Source of the DNA: Bacillus solimangrovi
GTDB taxonomy: Bacteria > Bacillota > Bacilli > Bacillales > Bacillaceae_N
NCBI RefSeq assembly: GCF_001742425.1
Contig: NZ_MJEH01000064.1
Coordinates: 1-64,000, forward strand
Direction: 5' to 3'
Length of the DNA stretch: 64,000 nt
Shown here: piece by piece, positions 34,896 to 44,311 of the stretch
How the letters are laid out: each line of letters opens with the position of its first letter
Position numbering within the stretch: position 1 is the stretch's first letter
The notes under the pieces: generated by a model
What the model was told of the DNA's origin: nothing
The model's input: the letters and a program-made list of their open reading frames with translations, nothing else
Database searches by the model: none
Made by a program: the position numbers and the translations under genes

Positions 34896-35009
34896 AAAGT
34901 AAGCAATGACTCTATTTGGTACAATTCTTAGAGAATATAGATAAGTGGATCAATATCAATTTCTGAAAAAATTGCTTCAAATCGCTTGGTAGATTCTAAA
35001 TCATATAAA

Positions 35010-35052
35010 AAGCCATAATTCTCATTTATATAATGAGAGTTATGGCTATTTC
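35010..35052 (+). terminator. Rho-independent terminator
   Basis: Stem AGCCATAATTCTCAT with its near-complement, followed by a T-rich tract, downstream of the CGNR gene. Confidence 0.75.
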
Positions 35053-35142
35053 TTTTTGCCGACTGAACAATACTATTTATTTAGGGCTCCCTAACGCAGT
35101 ACTCAAAATCCTTTTAACGATTCCTTTGTTATTTATGTTACC

Positions 35143-35730
35143 TTATTCTGTAATGTTTTCATTGTTTTTTTGCAATGTTGGAATTTTTATCCCTTCTTCA
35201 GATGAAGCGATCAATATTCCAAGCCTTCTTAATCGTGTTTCTTCTTTCTTGGCGCTCATTACCCACCAGATAGAATCTCTTTTATAGGATGGTGCTAAAT
35301 TAGTGAAGAATAGCCATGCTGTTTGATTTGCCTTGATTTGTTCCTCATATTCTTTGGCAAGTTCCACGTTTCTTTGTTCAGAGGAATAGCCTTGTGCATC
35401 GGTTCTGTTGTTAAAGGCATGCATTCCTTCTGGTCTCATCTTTCCAAGCTGTATTAGTGCTTTTACCTTCTTTACGTTCACAGCACTCCATACACTATTT
35501 ACTTTGCGCGGAGTAAAGCGAATCTTATAGGTTTGTTTATCAATGGTTTTTCGTATACCGTCAATCCACCCAAAACAAAGAGCGGCATCTACTGATGCAG
35601 GCCAAGTAAGGCTTTCACGCCCTGTACTTACCCTGAAATAGCCCACCCAAATTTCACTAGCTTCAGCATGATGTTCTTCTAACCAATCGTTAAACTCTTC
35701 TTGGTTGTTGAAAAAAATTACATCTCCCAT
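35143..35730 (-). CDS. YdeI/OmpD-associated family protein
   Basis: About 195 residues. The start is probably ATG 35730 (MGDVIFFNNQ), overlapping the end of the upstream hydrolase gene, so translation is coupled. Motifs WLEEHHAEASEIWVGYF, the DAALCFGWIDG core and FTPRKVNSVWSAVN mark the YdeI family, with the C-terminal OmdA-type segment. Some members are linked to peptide or bacteriocin resistance in other bacteria; here the role is unknown. Confidence 0.8.
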   Translation of the reverse strand: MGDVIFFNNQEEFNDWLEEHHAEASEIWVGYFRVSTGRESLTWPASVDAALCFGWIDGIRKTIDKQTYKIRFTPRKVNSVWSAVNVKKVKALIQLGKMRPEGMHAFNNRTDAQGYSSEQRNVELAKEYEEQIKANQTAWLFFTNLAPSYKRDSIWWVMSAKKEETRLRRLGILIASSEEGIKIPTLQKNNENITE

Positions 35731-36662
35731 TGTTCCAGCCATTTCAAAATCGCTTGGTTTGTTTCTTCCGGCTTTTCTTGCTGAATCCAATGACCGCAAT
35801 CCAAACTGACCACTTCCACATTGGGCACGAACTCTGTTAGTTTTTCAGACTTCGGGATCACATCCCGGTCGCCATAGATCATAAGTGCAGGCTGTTGGAT
35901 GATTGGGTTCACGTTCGCCAATAAGTGCCAGTTGCGGTCAAGGTTTCTATACCAATTTATACTCCCCGTGAACCCTGATGATTCGAAGGAAGAGACAAAA
36001 ACGGCCAGTTCGCTGTCGCTCATTATTGGTTCACCGAGCGGTGTTTCTGCTCTGGCAAGATTAATCATCGCCATACCTGGCTGAGGCTCTCTGAATGGCT
36101 CATTCTTTCGGTACAAGTTGCGAAGGAATTGGAATGTATTTTCTTCTAATACGGCATCTGCGACACCCGGCTGTCGATTGAAGTGAACAAAATAGTAGTC
36201 TCCTCCAAATATTTCTTCCATGAACTTGATCCATGGTCTTTCTCCGCGCTCTTGGTAAGGCAAACTCAGATTTATCACTTTATTTACACGGTTTGGATGC
36301 AATAAGGTCAGCCCCCAAACGACCATTGAACCCCAATCATGACCGACAAAGGTAGCGTCTTCGTATCCGTAGTGATCGAGAAGTGCGATGAGATCACCCG
36401 ACAAGTGTTCGATGTCATAATCGGTTACTTCAGTCGGACGGGATGAGTTGCCATAACCCCGTTGGTTTGGGACGATAACATGGTAGCCTGCGTCGACAAG
36501 GGCAGGTACCTGATAGCGCCAAGAAAAGGCATGCTCTGGCCAGCCATGACAGAGTACAATAGGTTTTCCTAAATTTTGTCGACCTGCTTCAAAGACTTCA
36601 AGTTCCACACCGTTGACTGAAATAAGGCTAAGCTTTGGAAAATCAGTTTTATTTATCATCAT
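35718..36662 (-). CDS. Epoxide-hydrolase-type alpha/beta hydrolase
   Basis: A 314-residue enzyme. HGWPEH (oxyanion, about 39-44), nucleophile Asp109 in VGHDWGS, INWYRN with a cap tyrosine, acidic Asp in GDRDVI and catalytic His in DCGHWIQ. HGWP plus Asp is the epoxide-hydrolase pattern. AGGAGG precedes the ATG. The gene looks richer in GC than its surroundings (my reading, not measured), which suggests recent acquisition. A WYL regulator lies just upstream and a dyad operator lies between. Confidence 0.87.
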   Translation of the reverse strand: MMINKTDFPKLSLISVNGVELEVFEAGRQNLGKPIVLCHGWPEHAFSWRYQVPALVDAGYHVIVPNQRGYGNSSRPTEVTDYDIEHLSGDLIALLDHYGYEDATFVGHDWGSMVVWGLTLLHPNRVNKVINLSLPYQERGERPWIKFMEEIFGGDYYFVHFNRQPGVADAVLEENTFQFLRNLYRKNEPFREPQPGMAMINLARAETPLGEPIMSDSELAVFVSSFESSGFTGSINWYRNLDRNWHLLANVNPIIQQPALMIYGDRDVIPKSEKLTEFVPNVEVVSLDCGHWIQQEKPEETNQAILKWLEQWEM

Positions 36663-36675
36663 ATTTCCTCCTATA

Positions 36676-36705
36676 CTAACTGTACTAAAAGACTGTTACA
36701 GTTAG
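36676..36705 (-). promoter_or_regulatory. Dyad operator before the epoxide-hydrolase gene
   Basis: CTAACTGTA and TACAGTTAG form a perfect 9-bp inverted repeat with a 12-bp gap, immediately upstream of the hydrolase start and downstream of the WYL regulator gene. Confidence 0.5.
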
Positions 36706-36756
36706 CATAGTAGCAAAGTGGTGTGACACTAGCATGTCAGGTTTGAAAAAATAATT

Positions 36757-37686
36757 TTATTGATATTTTTCATGCATCGACTTTATTCTAGATGCAACAG
36801 CTTGGCGTACCCTTTCAGGACCTAACACTTCGACGTGTTCGCCAAAACTGAATATCAATCCGAAATACCATTCCTTCTCTGGAAATTGTGCAGTCACAAT
36901 CAGTTCACCTGTGTTCAGAATTTCTATATTTTCTTTGTCAAAAATATCTTCAACTCGGGACCTCACCTGGGGTACGAATTTTAATGTAATGCTAGTTAAA
37001 GATACCTGATCCTTTGATGCCTCTTCAATTTCTTGATATGACTTTTCCCTACGCTCGAATCGTACATCTTCAACCTGCAAATCAATAATGCGTGAAATCC
37101 TGAATACCCTGAAATCTGTTTTTAAGTGACAATAGCCAAACAGGTACCATGTATAACCTTTAAAGATTAATGACATCGGTTCTATCTGCCTTGTACTCGT
37201 TTCGTTTGCATAGTTTCTATATATAATTGTAATCAATAGTGATTGAGTAATAGCATTCCGAATGTTTTTGACCAGCTCTTTTTGTTTTGAGGTGTATGCC
37301 CAAGGCTGCATACCAATTATGATTTGCTCCATATGCAGGTCAAGATGATGAGTTTTATCCTGTGGAATAATATTTCGCAGTTTTTCTATGGATGATTCAA
37401 GCTCAACATCCTCAAATGTTGAGCTAACACCTTTAAGCACTGAAAGAATGGAACACAAATTGTTTAGTGTAAGCAACTGATGATTTAATTTATAATTCTC
37501 CCTAATACCAAAACCGCCATTATTCCCAGGGTATGATATTATTGGAATACCAGCCATATTAATAGATTCAATGTCTCTGTAAATCGTTCGAACTGAAACT
37601 TCAAACTTTTCCGCAAGTTCTTTTGCTGATATTCGACTTCTATTAAGTAAAATAACAATGATTGTCAGCATACGGTCTATTTTCAT
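36757..37686 (-). CDS. HTH/WYL-domain transcriptional regulator (YafY type)
   Basis: A 309-residue regulator. The N-terminal helix-turn-helix (about 1-60) reads ISAKELAEKFEVSVRTIYRDIE. A WYL domain follows (about 135-215) with ITIIYRNY, PMSLIFKGYTWYLFGYCH and FRVFRISRI, then a WCX-type C-terminal extension. WYL proteins sense ligands or nucleic acid. The start at 37686 keeps 6 bases from AAGGAG. It is the likely controller of the downstream hydrolase and YdeI-like genes. Confidence 0.88.
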   Translation of the reverse strand: MKIDRMLTIIVILLNRSRISAKELAEKFEVSVRTIYRDIESINMAGIPIISYPGNNGGFGIRENYKLNHQLLTLNNLCSILSVLKGVSSTFEDVELESSIEKLRNIIPQDKTHHLDLHMEQIIIGMQPWAYTSKQKELVKNIRNAITQSLLITIIYRNYANETSTRQIEPMSLIFKGYTWYLFGYCHLKTDFRVFRISRIIDLQVEDVRFERREKSYQEIEEASKDQVSLTSITLKFVPQVRSRVEDIFDKENIEILNTGELIVTAQFPEKEWYFGLIFSFGEHVEVLGPERVRQAVASRIKSMHEKYQ

Positions 37687-37894
37687 ATTCATCTCCTTAA
37701 TATATGTTTAGCATATTCTAGAGTATAAGGTATTTTTGTCAAAGCATTTTTAACATATCATGCTTATGATCGCTGAACGTCTTGATGCCACGTAATATTT
37801 ATAATATCATTTATTATCTTTCTACTATCGTTTTTACCCATTACCATGACATCCTAATAAAATTTAGCTATTTCAACCTTACATAACATTCTCC

Positions 37895-38058
37895 AATAAA
37901 GTGAATCTTCCATCAGTGGGGGTTTTTCTCCATCACCCACTGATGGTTAGTTGAAACAATCAGGTAATTACTGACGCATACTACCTCAAGGGTATGACTA
38001 AGATCCTCTCCCATTTAAACTTCGTAGATTCTCTAGCGTCAGTTGAAACGTGATAAAA
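37895..38058 (+). repeat. Structured dispersed repeat, shortened
   Basis: About 164 bp. The left stem is intact with pair 11 as G:C (compensatory). The right inner arm (AAGTGGGAG) is deleted, so only the outer CTGACGC/GCGTCAG stem remains. The ends are ATAAAGTGAA and CGTGATAAAA. Confidence 0.8.
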
Positions 38059-38086
38059 CACTCAAGTTAAAATATTTCATCAAACA

Positions 38087-38737
38087 TTATGAGAAACTAA
38101 TAAAATATCTACCAGCAGCACCTTTCATTTCGAAAAAATACTTTTCTCCCCTCTCTAACTCTTTCAAAATAATACTAGTACCACTAGGAATTTCTATATT
38201 ATCTTTCACAATACTACCTTTCGAATCTTTAACTCGGAAAATAATATTTTTTTCATTATTTCCATCATTTATAATTTCTTTATCCCAAAAAATAGTATTG
38301 AATATAAAATAGTCTTTATCTTCAACGTAAATTGTATTCCATTGACTTGCTTCATTATCCACTTCAACCAATACCATTTCCTTAGGGAAAAGCACGTCCC
38401 GTACAGCACTTACATCTTGAATTACAAAGTGTGTTGTTATCACTAAACTAAGGATAAATAATGGTACTACTACACGTAATATCCATTTCCTTTTGCTGCT
38501 TTTTTTCACTTCATTTGTGATTTCATTTACCATTTTTTCTTCTTCCCTAAGTAAATTATCAAGAGAAATATCTAGTAAATCACTTATTTTAACTAATGTG
38601 TCCAAGTCAGGATAATTTCTATTAGTCTCCCAATTTGAAACTGTTGACCTCGAAACATTTAATAAATCTGCGAATGCTTGTTGAGTTAAATCTTTGTCGA
38701 TACGTCTTGATTTTATTTTTTCTGCAATTGTAGTCAT
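38087..38737 (-). CDS. XRE-family regulator with membrane anchor
   Basis: A 216-residue protein. The N-terminal Xre/Cro helix-turn-helix (about 5-62) contains LTQQAFADLLNVSRSTVSNW. A basic linker is followed by one transmembrane helix (about 87-107) and a beta-rich extracytoplasmic domain of about 105 residues. This makes it a membrane-tethered transcription factor that could sense the outside directly. AGGAGG precedes the ATG. The palindrome at 38820 may be its own operator. No target gene is obvious. Confidence 0.85.
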   Translation of the reverse strand: MTTIAEKIKSRRIDKDLTQQAFADLLNVSRSTVSNWETNRNYPDLDTLVKISDLLDISLDNLLREEEKMVNEITNEVKKSSKRKWILRVVVPLFILSLVITTHFVIQDVSAVRDVLFPKEMVLVEVDNEASQWNTIYVEDKDYFIFNTIFWDKEIINDGNNEKNIIFRVKDSKGSIVKDNIEIPSGTSIILKELERGEKYFFEMKGAAGRYFISFS

Positions 38738-38819
38738 AATATATCCTCCTTTGCTTTTATTTTAATAAGATTTTATAAAAAGACTTAGCGTTAAACGGTG
38801 TCACCTATAATAAAAGTAG

Positions 38820-38836
38820 TGTCAGAGTCGCTGACA
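38820..38836. promoter_or_regulatory. Palindrome upstream of the XRE gene
   Basis: TGTCAG, 5 bp, CTGACA: a perfect 6-bp dyad. It is flanked by AACGGT (38794-38799) and ACCGTT (38839-38844), which extends the symmetry. Possible autoregulatory site. Confidence 0.4.
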
Positions 38837-39004
38837 TTACCGTTTTTAGGAACTCCACTTCTTATTTTTAACATTTTTCAAATATTTGGAATGTGTAGTT
38901 AATAATTTTAAATGAAAAATACCTATAGGTAAAACACTCTCTTTCAAGTGTCCTAACTACAGGTACCATATTAAATTATGCGCTTTGTTATTTCATTGAT
39001 AAAG

Positions 39005-39187
39005 CTACTCGGTGAATAAACAAAATCCACAAATATACACCTTTTCGAACTCTAATCCTCTTTGATCTGGATGTAACGTAAAAAACGCTTCTAGTTCAGA
39101 TTCGCTCATGACATTACCATTCCGATCTATGTACATTAACTGATAATGTGAATCTAACGAACTGGGTGAAATACCTGTATTTTCAAC
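39005..39187 (-). pseudogene. Open frame without a start, unknown
   Basis: About 60 codons on the minus strand (including NGNVMSESELEAFFTLHPDQ and EFEKVYICGFCLFTE) lacking a start with a matching ribosome binding site. It follows the YolD remnant and may be another truncated piece. No family is recognised. Confidence 0.25.
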
Positions 39188-39204
39188 TCCTTATTTTGAT
39201 AAAC

Positions 39205-39387
39205 CTATTCAGCAATAATTTGAGCAAACTCAGTAACTTGCTGCTCGTCAAGGATGAGCTTTTCTCGTTTTAAAAGCTCTTTACGATGTTGATTAATTCG
39301 CTCACGATGTATAGGTAATATTATCCTGCTTGATTCCCATCTCATATTGTTGCCATGTGTAAGTTTATTTATATTTATTTGATACAA
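39205..39387 (-). pseudogene. YolD-like fragment
   Basis: The frame contains MRWESSRIILPIHRERIN and LILDEQQVTEFAQIIAE, which match the N-terminal half of YolD-like proteins (about 100-110 residues). A TAG follows where the family continues with its beta-strand half, so the C-terminus is lost. There is no clear start of its own; the frame begins inside the SnoaL-like gene's end. YolD proteins are often found beside Y-family polymerases; none is here. Confidence 0.5.
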
Positions 39388-39737
39388 TAAGAATCAATTC
39401 TTTGTAGTTCATTTTTATCATTAAATATATAGAGATCACAGGCTGAAACAAAAGATAATTGTTCACCATTACGAATAAATTCAGCTGTTCCATTTACTGC
39501 AACGCAATTTTTTTCGGAAATTACATTCAATGTAGTAAATTTAGTTGTTATTGTTTTGAAATAATTTGAAGTTTGCTTGCATTCTTCTATTACAGCTTCT
39601 CTACCTACTAAGGTTTTGTCACCTACGATATTCCATTCGATTGTATTTGCTAGAAATGGAAAAGTAGTTTCAAAATTACCATTAGAAAATGATTCTGATA
39701 TTTGTTTTTGCGTGAGAACATGGCTTTCTGAAGTCAT
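39375..39737 (-). CDS. SnoaL/NTF2-like protein
   Basis: A 120-residue single-domain protein with AGGAGG before the ATG. The pattern fits a ketosteroid-isomerase/SnoaL fold: an early helix (QISESFSNGNFETTFPFL), NTIEWNIVGDKTLVGREAV and closing beta strands ending FNDKNELQRIDSYCI. Members are enzymes or ligand-binding proteins; the role here is unknown. Confidence 0.75.
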   Translation of the reverse strand: MTSESHVLTQKQISESFSNGNFETTFPFLANTIEWNIVGDKTLVGREAVIEECKQTSNYFKTITTKFTTLNVISEKNCVAVNGTAEFIRNGEQLSFVSACDLYIFNDKNELQRIDSYCIK

Positions 39738-40213
39738 AGTTCAATTCCTCCTCGAATAATTAGTTGAACACCGCCTTAACGTTTGTATGCTCAATTTACA
39801 TCTATTATACAAGAACGTACATTCGGTTAACAATAGTCATTTAACATAAAAAGCATTCAAACAAAATAACGTTGAGCGCTTTGGACATGGAGGTAACTCG
39901 TGCTGTACCTGTAGTATATACATATGAATGGCACGTTTGTATATCAAGTTTATCTTCCCATTTATGATATATATCCTTTAGCTTCGTCTCCGTTAAAATC
40001 ACACCCTTTATTGAAATAAGATTTCCCTTTTCTCGTCAGGGTTTTCCTCATTAAAATCAGTAAGACACTCCAATGGAGATTTACTATGAAATTCAGAAAA
40101 ATACTAACAGTACCAACTTCTTCAATAATAATAAAAAAAGAGTACAAAAGAATGAAAGAGAAGATACTCTTATAACCCTTGTTGTACCCTAATTAAACCA
40201 GCACATTATTTTT
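39738..40213. other. Intergenic region with degraded coding traces
   Basis: About 475 bp. A minus-strand frame near 40007-39840 (TETKLKDIYHKWEDKLDIQ then CHSYVYTTGTARVTSMSKA) looks like an eroded gene, without a start or recognisable family. Nothing else is evident. Confidence 0.3.
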
Positions 40214-41068
40214 TTATACAACAGTATTACTAATAGTCTTCATGAAACCGTTCCTTGTGGCGGTATCAATTAACTGCCAAATGGATTCTTCCGCATTACC
40301 ATTGAATGTATACCATTTATCTCCAACAGCGTCATAAAGTAAGTATTCTGGATACCCTTCTCCTAATTCATTTGGAACATTGATACTTAAATAATAAATC
40401 TTAAAACGCTTTATGCTATTACCTTCTTGATCTAAAAAATCATACTGACTTCCACTTGAATAGGACAGAGGACTGTCAATACCAGCCTCGATTAAATCAT
40501 CTTCAGGAGCTTCAACTTCTACTCCTTTATTTTCCATAAAAATATCATAGAATGCTGTGTTAAATGCATTCCCCTCACTTTGCTGTACTTTGCTGCCCAT
40601 AGTCATCCAAAATTCGTATCGAAATGCTTTTACTTGTACCCCATCTATATATAGTGGTTCTGTATCGATTGTGACTGTGTAATTACTGAAACTTACTTCA
40701 CTTCCAAACGTCTCTGCGATAAAGCGAAGTGGAACCATAATGCGATCATTTTTTTTGTATGGTTTTACATCAAGACGTATTTGTTCACCATTTTTCTCCG
40801 CAGTAGTGCTTTTCAGATCTAATATGACTTTCATATCTCCTTTTGTAAGAGTAACTTTAGAATCAGACCAATCAACAATTGCTCCCAAATTTTCACTAAT
40901 AACACGTATTGGCACCATTGTACGACCTTTTTTAATTTCCGATTTCACATCAGATGGAATAGCAACTCCGTCAATTTTTAAGTTTATTTCTTCAGCATAA
41001 GTAGTCGAAGATGTAATAAATAAAAAAATCGAAAGAAAAACTCCAAAAAACACCTTTCTTAAAGACAT
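40214..41068 (-). CDS. Secreted protein with copper-amine-oxidase-like stalk domain
   Basis: A 284-residue precursor starting at ATG 41068 (AGGAGAGG upstream). Signal peptide about 1-26 (TTYA-EE). The stalk-type domain spans about 28-150, with GRTMVPIRVISENLGAIVDW and DRIMVPLRFIAETFGSEVSF, the two hallmark repeats. The C-terminal 130 residues are unassigned. It should be exported and wall-associated. Its sister at 25274 has the same domain fused to a propeller. Confidence 0.8.
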   Translation of the reverse strand: MSLRKVFFGVFLSIFLFITSSTTYAEEINLKIDGVAIPSDVKSEIKKGRTMVPIRVISENLGAIVDWSDSKVTLTKGDMKVILDLKSTTAEKNGEQIRLDVKPYKKNDRIMVPLRFIAETFGSEVSFSNYTVTIDTEPLYIDGVQVKAFRYEFWMTMGSKVQQSEGNAFNTAFYDIFMENKGVEVEAPEDDLIEAGIDSPLSYSSGSQYDFLDQEGNSIKRFKIYYLSINVPNELGEGYPEYLLYDAVGDKWYTFNGNAEESIWQLIDTATRNGFMKTISNTVV

Positions 41069-41357
41069 AATACCTCTCCTTTTTCTAAACGTTATATTAT
41101 ACATATCTGATTATAGTGGATATGCACGTTATCTTATAGGTTAATTTAGTTAATTTATGAAATTTATATTATTTTTTGAAATATTAAGCACACTATAATT
41201 CTTTTTAACAAATTCTCCATCCTAGCTAACACATTTTGAACTACAGGTGTAGGATGGCTGAAAAAAGGATAGTAGCCACAGAGGAAGTATATATTTATTA
41301 CATAACTAAGAGAAAGGTAGAGATATTGTGGAACATGAATGAAAGGAGTCTATTATA

Positions 41358-41715
41358 AATTGTGATCTTGCAATAAAAGCGGAAGATTTTGATACGCTTG
41401 TGAATTACTATACGGATGATGCAATTTTGTTATAAAATCAGGTACGATTGCAAGAGGTGAGAAGAAATTAAAATAGCATTTATAAAAATTGCGGAACATT
41501 TCAATAACAATCTTGTTCCAACACAAGGAGAAATGATTGTTTTAGAAGCTGGTGACACTGTCCTAGTTATATCTCAAACCTTTCTTGAAACTGATAAAAA
41601 TGACAGTAAATTTTCATTGGATAGGCGAGCAACATATGTGTTTAAGAAAAGTCCACAAGGTGAATGGCTTTGTGCGATAGACAACTCATACGGTACGGAT
41701 ATACTGAAGAGTTAA
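41358..41715 (+). pseudogene. SnoaL/DUF4440-like pseudogene
   Basis: Three frame pieces line up as one protein: [20 protein letters not shown], then [17 protein letters not shown]-like, then [18 protein letters not shown] through [20 protein letters not shown] to a stop at 41715. The start is missing and at least two frameshifts occur between 41430 and 41480. The pattern is that of DUF4440/SnoaL-like proteins. Confidence 0.6.
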
Positions 41716-41723
41716 CACTCCCA

Positions 41724-41790
41724 TAGTCATACATACATTTCCCTATGAAGTACAAGCAACGTAAGTCCATCTTTCATAACATATAGTAAC
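41724..41790 (+). promoter_or_regulatory. Conserved upstream block of beta-helix gene A
   Basis: TAGTCATACATACATT, then GTACAAGCAA, 21 bp from its AC to CATAACATA (41775-41783), then TAGTAAC. The same elements with identical spacing precede all four beta-helix genes. The CATAnnnTA part resembles a late-sporulation -10 element, which is inference. Confidence 0.55.
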
Positions 41791-41818
41791 TCTAAATTTT
41801 ATGGGAGATGTGTGAAAT

Positions 41819-42718
41819 ATGACAATTCGAATTGTGCCTACTGAATTCCCAACTGTTCAAGATGCCATTACTGCATCTTCATCGGGGGATAGTATTCAAA
41901 TATTGGCTGGGACGTTTGATGGTTTTAATGTTGATGTTGAGAACTTAAAGATATTCGGTTGTGGAATTGGGAAAACGATTATTGCAGGTAATCCTGCCCC
42001 TGCTAGTTTTAACGGAATTAATGTGAATATGAATCAAACGATATTACAAAGCTTGACTGTTCAAAATTTCCCTATCATTGGTATAGAGATTAATTCAACT
42101 CACAATACACTAAAGGAAATTGAAGTAAAATTCTCTGGACAAGATGCTATAAAAATAAACAATAATAATAACTTTCTTACAAATTGCAGCACTTTCTTTA
42201 GTGGATTTAGAGGAATCACTATAGATGGACTTCATAATTGTTTGATTCGTTGTGAAAGTTCGCAAAATATATCTGATGGGTTTCGTATAGATGATGAAAA
42301 CAATAAATTGATTAATAACATTTCTAGAAAGAATGATAGAGATGGCTTTGAAATTGATGCACCTAATCAAATTCTCTTTAATAACAAATCATTGAACAAT
42401 GGACAATTAGGGATTCTTGTTGTAAACGACCAAAATACCCTCATAGGAAATCTCCTGTGTAATAACATTGAATCTGGTATTTTAGTAGATGATAATGTGT
42501 TCAACAATTGCATCGACTCCAACATCGCACGAAACAATGGCAATCAAGCTTTCACTGCTGGTATCAGTGTTGAAAGTGGTGCAATGAATAATACGATTCG
42601 ATTTAACAAAGCAAAAAACAACTTTGCTTTTGATATTCGAGAAGAAAATGCGGTATCTGTAAACACATTTGATGGCAATAAATGTGAAGTCAGTTCGCCT
42701 CCTTCAATTTGTATGTAA
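41819..42718 (+). CDS. Right-handed beta-helix protein A
   Basis: A 299-residue protein with no signal peptide or membrane segment. It opens with a short conserved cap (VPTEFPTVQDAITASSSGDS, QILAGTFDGFNV, FGCGIGKTIIAG) and continues with PbH1-type coils of about 22 residues rich in N and G (LINNISRKNDRDGFEID). It ends with the family signature NKCEVSSPPSIC. It resembles NosD/pectate-lyase-like helices but shows no catalytic motif. Three paralogues are in tandem at 59.4-62.5 kb. A structural role, perhaps in the spore, is only inferred. Confidence 0.85.
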   Translation: MTIRIVPTEFPTVQDAITASSSGDSIQILAGTFDGFNVDVENLKIFGCGIGKTIIAGNPAPASFNGINVNMNQTILQSLTVQNFPIIGIEINSTHNTLKEIEVKFSGQDAIKINNNNNFLTNCSTFFSGFRGITIDGLHNCLIRCESSQNISDGFRIDDENNKLINNISRKNDRDGFEIDAPNQILFNNKSLNNGQLGILVVNDQNTLIGNLLCNNIESGILVDDNVFNNCIDSNIARNNGNQAFTAGISVESGAMNNTIRFNKAKNNFAFDIREENAVSVNTFDGNKCEVSSPPSICM

Positions 42719-42724
42719 CAACCT

Positions 42725-42750
42725 ATACTCCCATCCTTGAGGGAGTATAA
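42725..42750 (+). terminator. Hairpin after beta-helix gene A
   Basis: ATACTCCC...GGGAGTAT stem; equivalent hairpins follow the other three beta-helix genes. The T-run is weak. Confidence 0.5.
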
Positions 42751-42828
42751 TACATAAGGAGTTAATAATATTTATGTAACAGTACGGTGAAACTGCGACA
42801 CAGAATAGATGGATAAAGAATGAATGCT

Positions 42829-42873
42829 AAGTAACCAAGAATAAAACAAAATTTGTTTCATTCTTGGTTACTT
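42829..42873. terminator. Long AT-rich hairpin
   Basis: Perfect stem AAGTAACCAAGAAT with its complement around a loop containing AAACAAAATTTGTTT. Between the beta-helix and crotonase genes; the remainder of 42751-43186 shows no gene. Confidence 0.6.
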
Positions 42874-43186
42874 GATGTTTACTTTCATTAATTATTCCGA
42901 AATCCTACAGGTGAATAGTTCACCTTTAGTCCCATATTTTTTTTAAACATCAACTTATTCGTTCATAGCTCATTAAATATTATTATGTGTGACGTTATGA
43001 CAAGACGCTATTATATAACATAGAAGATTACATTCACTTGCCTTTAATTTCACAACATTAAATAGGTTTTACAAAGCAACTATTTTTCACCCTAATATAA
43101 TATATAATCCATCGACATTGCTTTGAAGCGCTCACAAGCCTGTAAAACTACGTCTATCAACCCTAATTCCCTTATTCATCACTTAT

Positions 43187-44029
43187 TTACTGCTTATTCA
43201 TACTTTCCATCTCCTGCATAACATCAGCAGCAACATCAGCTAAAAGCTCTGACATCTTAATTTCTCTGGATGTTTGTCCTCCATGCTTTAATAATTTTTC
43301 TATTAAGTATTGAGTTTTATCTTCTGCTTCTCGTTCAATAAACCTTTGTTGTTCTAGCTTAATTGCGGATACTTCATCTACGATTGCCAAGTCTACAATT
43401 TCCTTAATCATGTCAAGATCTCGCTGTGCAAGGAATGTTAATGGTGGTACAACTTGTTGAATTTTCTGTTCAATATCTTTTGATGGAACATAACGTGTAA
43501 TGAGCCCAAAGCGTTCTGCTGTTTGTGCATCCATGTCTGCACCCGTCAACAAAAACTCTAAAGCTTTTGTTCGACCTAAACGTCGTGCAGCTTGGACAGA
43601 TCCTTGTCCACCAGGTGGAATATTTATGTTTAACTCAGGCTGAGCAAATACAGCATTTTCTGTACCATATGCTATATCACAAGCCATAACAAATTCGTTT
43701 CCACCACCTCTGGCAGCCCCGTCAACGATAGCAAATGTAACGGCATTCATATTTCTCACATCTTCAATCATTTGCATAAAGTTTGCTGTTCCCGTTACTC
43801 CTTCTTCCCTTCGGTTTATTACAGTTATGTCTAAATGCGCACTAAAGAAATGTTCATTTTTTGAACGGAAGATAACAACGCGATTGTTTTCATCTTGATT
43901 CAATTCTGCTATCACCTGTATCAATTCGACAATAAGCTCATTTGTAAGTAAATTCACTTCGCCATGCTCAATATACACATTCGCAAAACCTGCTTCTTTT
44001 TGAACTGTTACACTGTTTGTATTCATCAT
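43187..44029 (-). CDS. Enoyl-CoA hydratase/isomerase family protein
   Basis: A 280-residue crotonase-fold protein. The oxyanion region ARGGGNEFVMACDI carries the first catalytic Glu, and FAQPELNINIPPGGQGSVQ the second. Both acids of classical enoyl-CoA hydratase are therefore present, although IPPGGQGS differs from the usual PGAGGTQR. The C-terminal 60 residues are more divergent than usual. AGGAGG precedes the ATG pair. There is no beta-oxidation cluster nearby, so the substrate is unknown. Confidence 0.82.
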   Translation of the reverse strand: MMNTNSVTVQKEAGFANVYIEHGEVNLLTNELIVELIQVIAELNQDENNRVVIFRSKNEHFFSAHLDITVINRREEGVTGTANFMQMIEDVRNMNAVTFAIVDGAARGGGNEFVMACDIAYGTENAVFAQPELNINIPPGGQGSVQAARRLGRTKALEFLLTGADMDAQTAERFGLITRYVPSKDIEQKIQQVVPPLTFLAQRDLDMIKEIVDLAIVDEVSAIKLEQQRFIEREAEDKTQYLIEKLLKHGGQTSREIKMSELLADVAADVMQEMESMNKQ

Positions 44030-44242
44030 ATATCCTCCTTCTTTTCACATTTAGTAGTTTATCTATCGCGAAGGAAAATATAGATTTGCGATTAAATTAA
44101 TACATATATAAATAATTGTATAAGATACATTATCTTCCAAAGATATTTTTTTTAATTCGATTTTTATTATTAGTAAGATTCACTTTCACAACATTGTCTA
44201 TTTTATATAAGGCTCCATTCTTATAGAATGTCGATTTTGAGT

Positions 44243-44275
44243 TTGACAAGAATAATTTACTTTTTATGGTATTAT
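44243..44275 (+). promoter_or_regulatory. Promoter of the 2H-phosphoesterase gene
   Basis: TTGACA (44243-44248), 16 bp, TATGGT (44265-44270), with TATTAT overlapping. The ATG of the gene is about 40 bp further. Confidence 0.5.
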
Positions 44276-44311
44276 ATATACAGAGTCTTTTTTAGAGAAA
44301 GGATCGATTAA

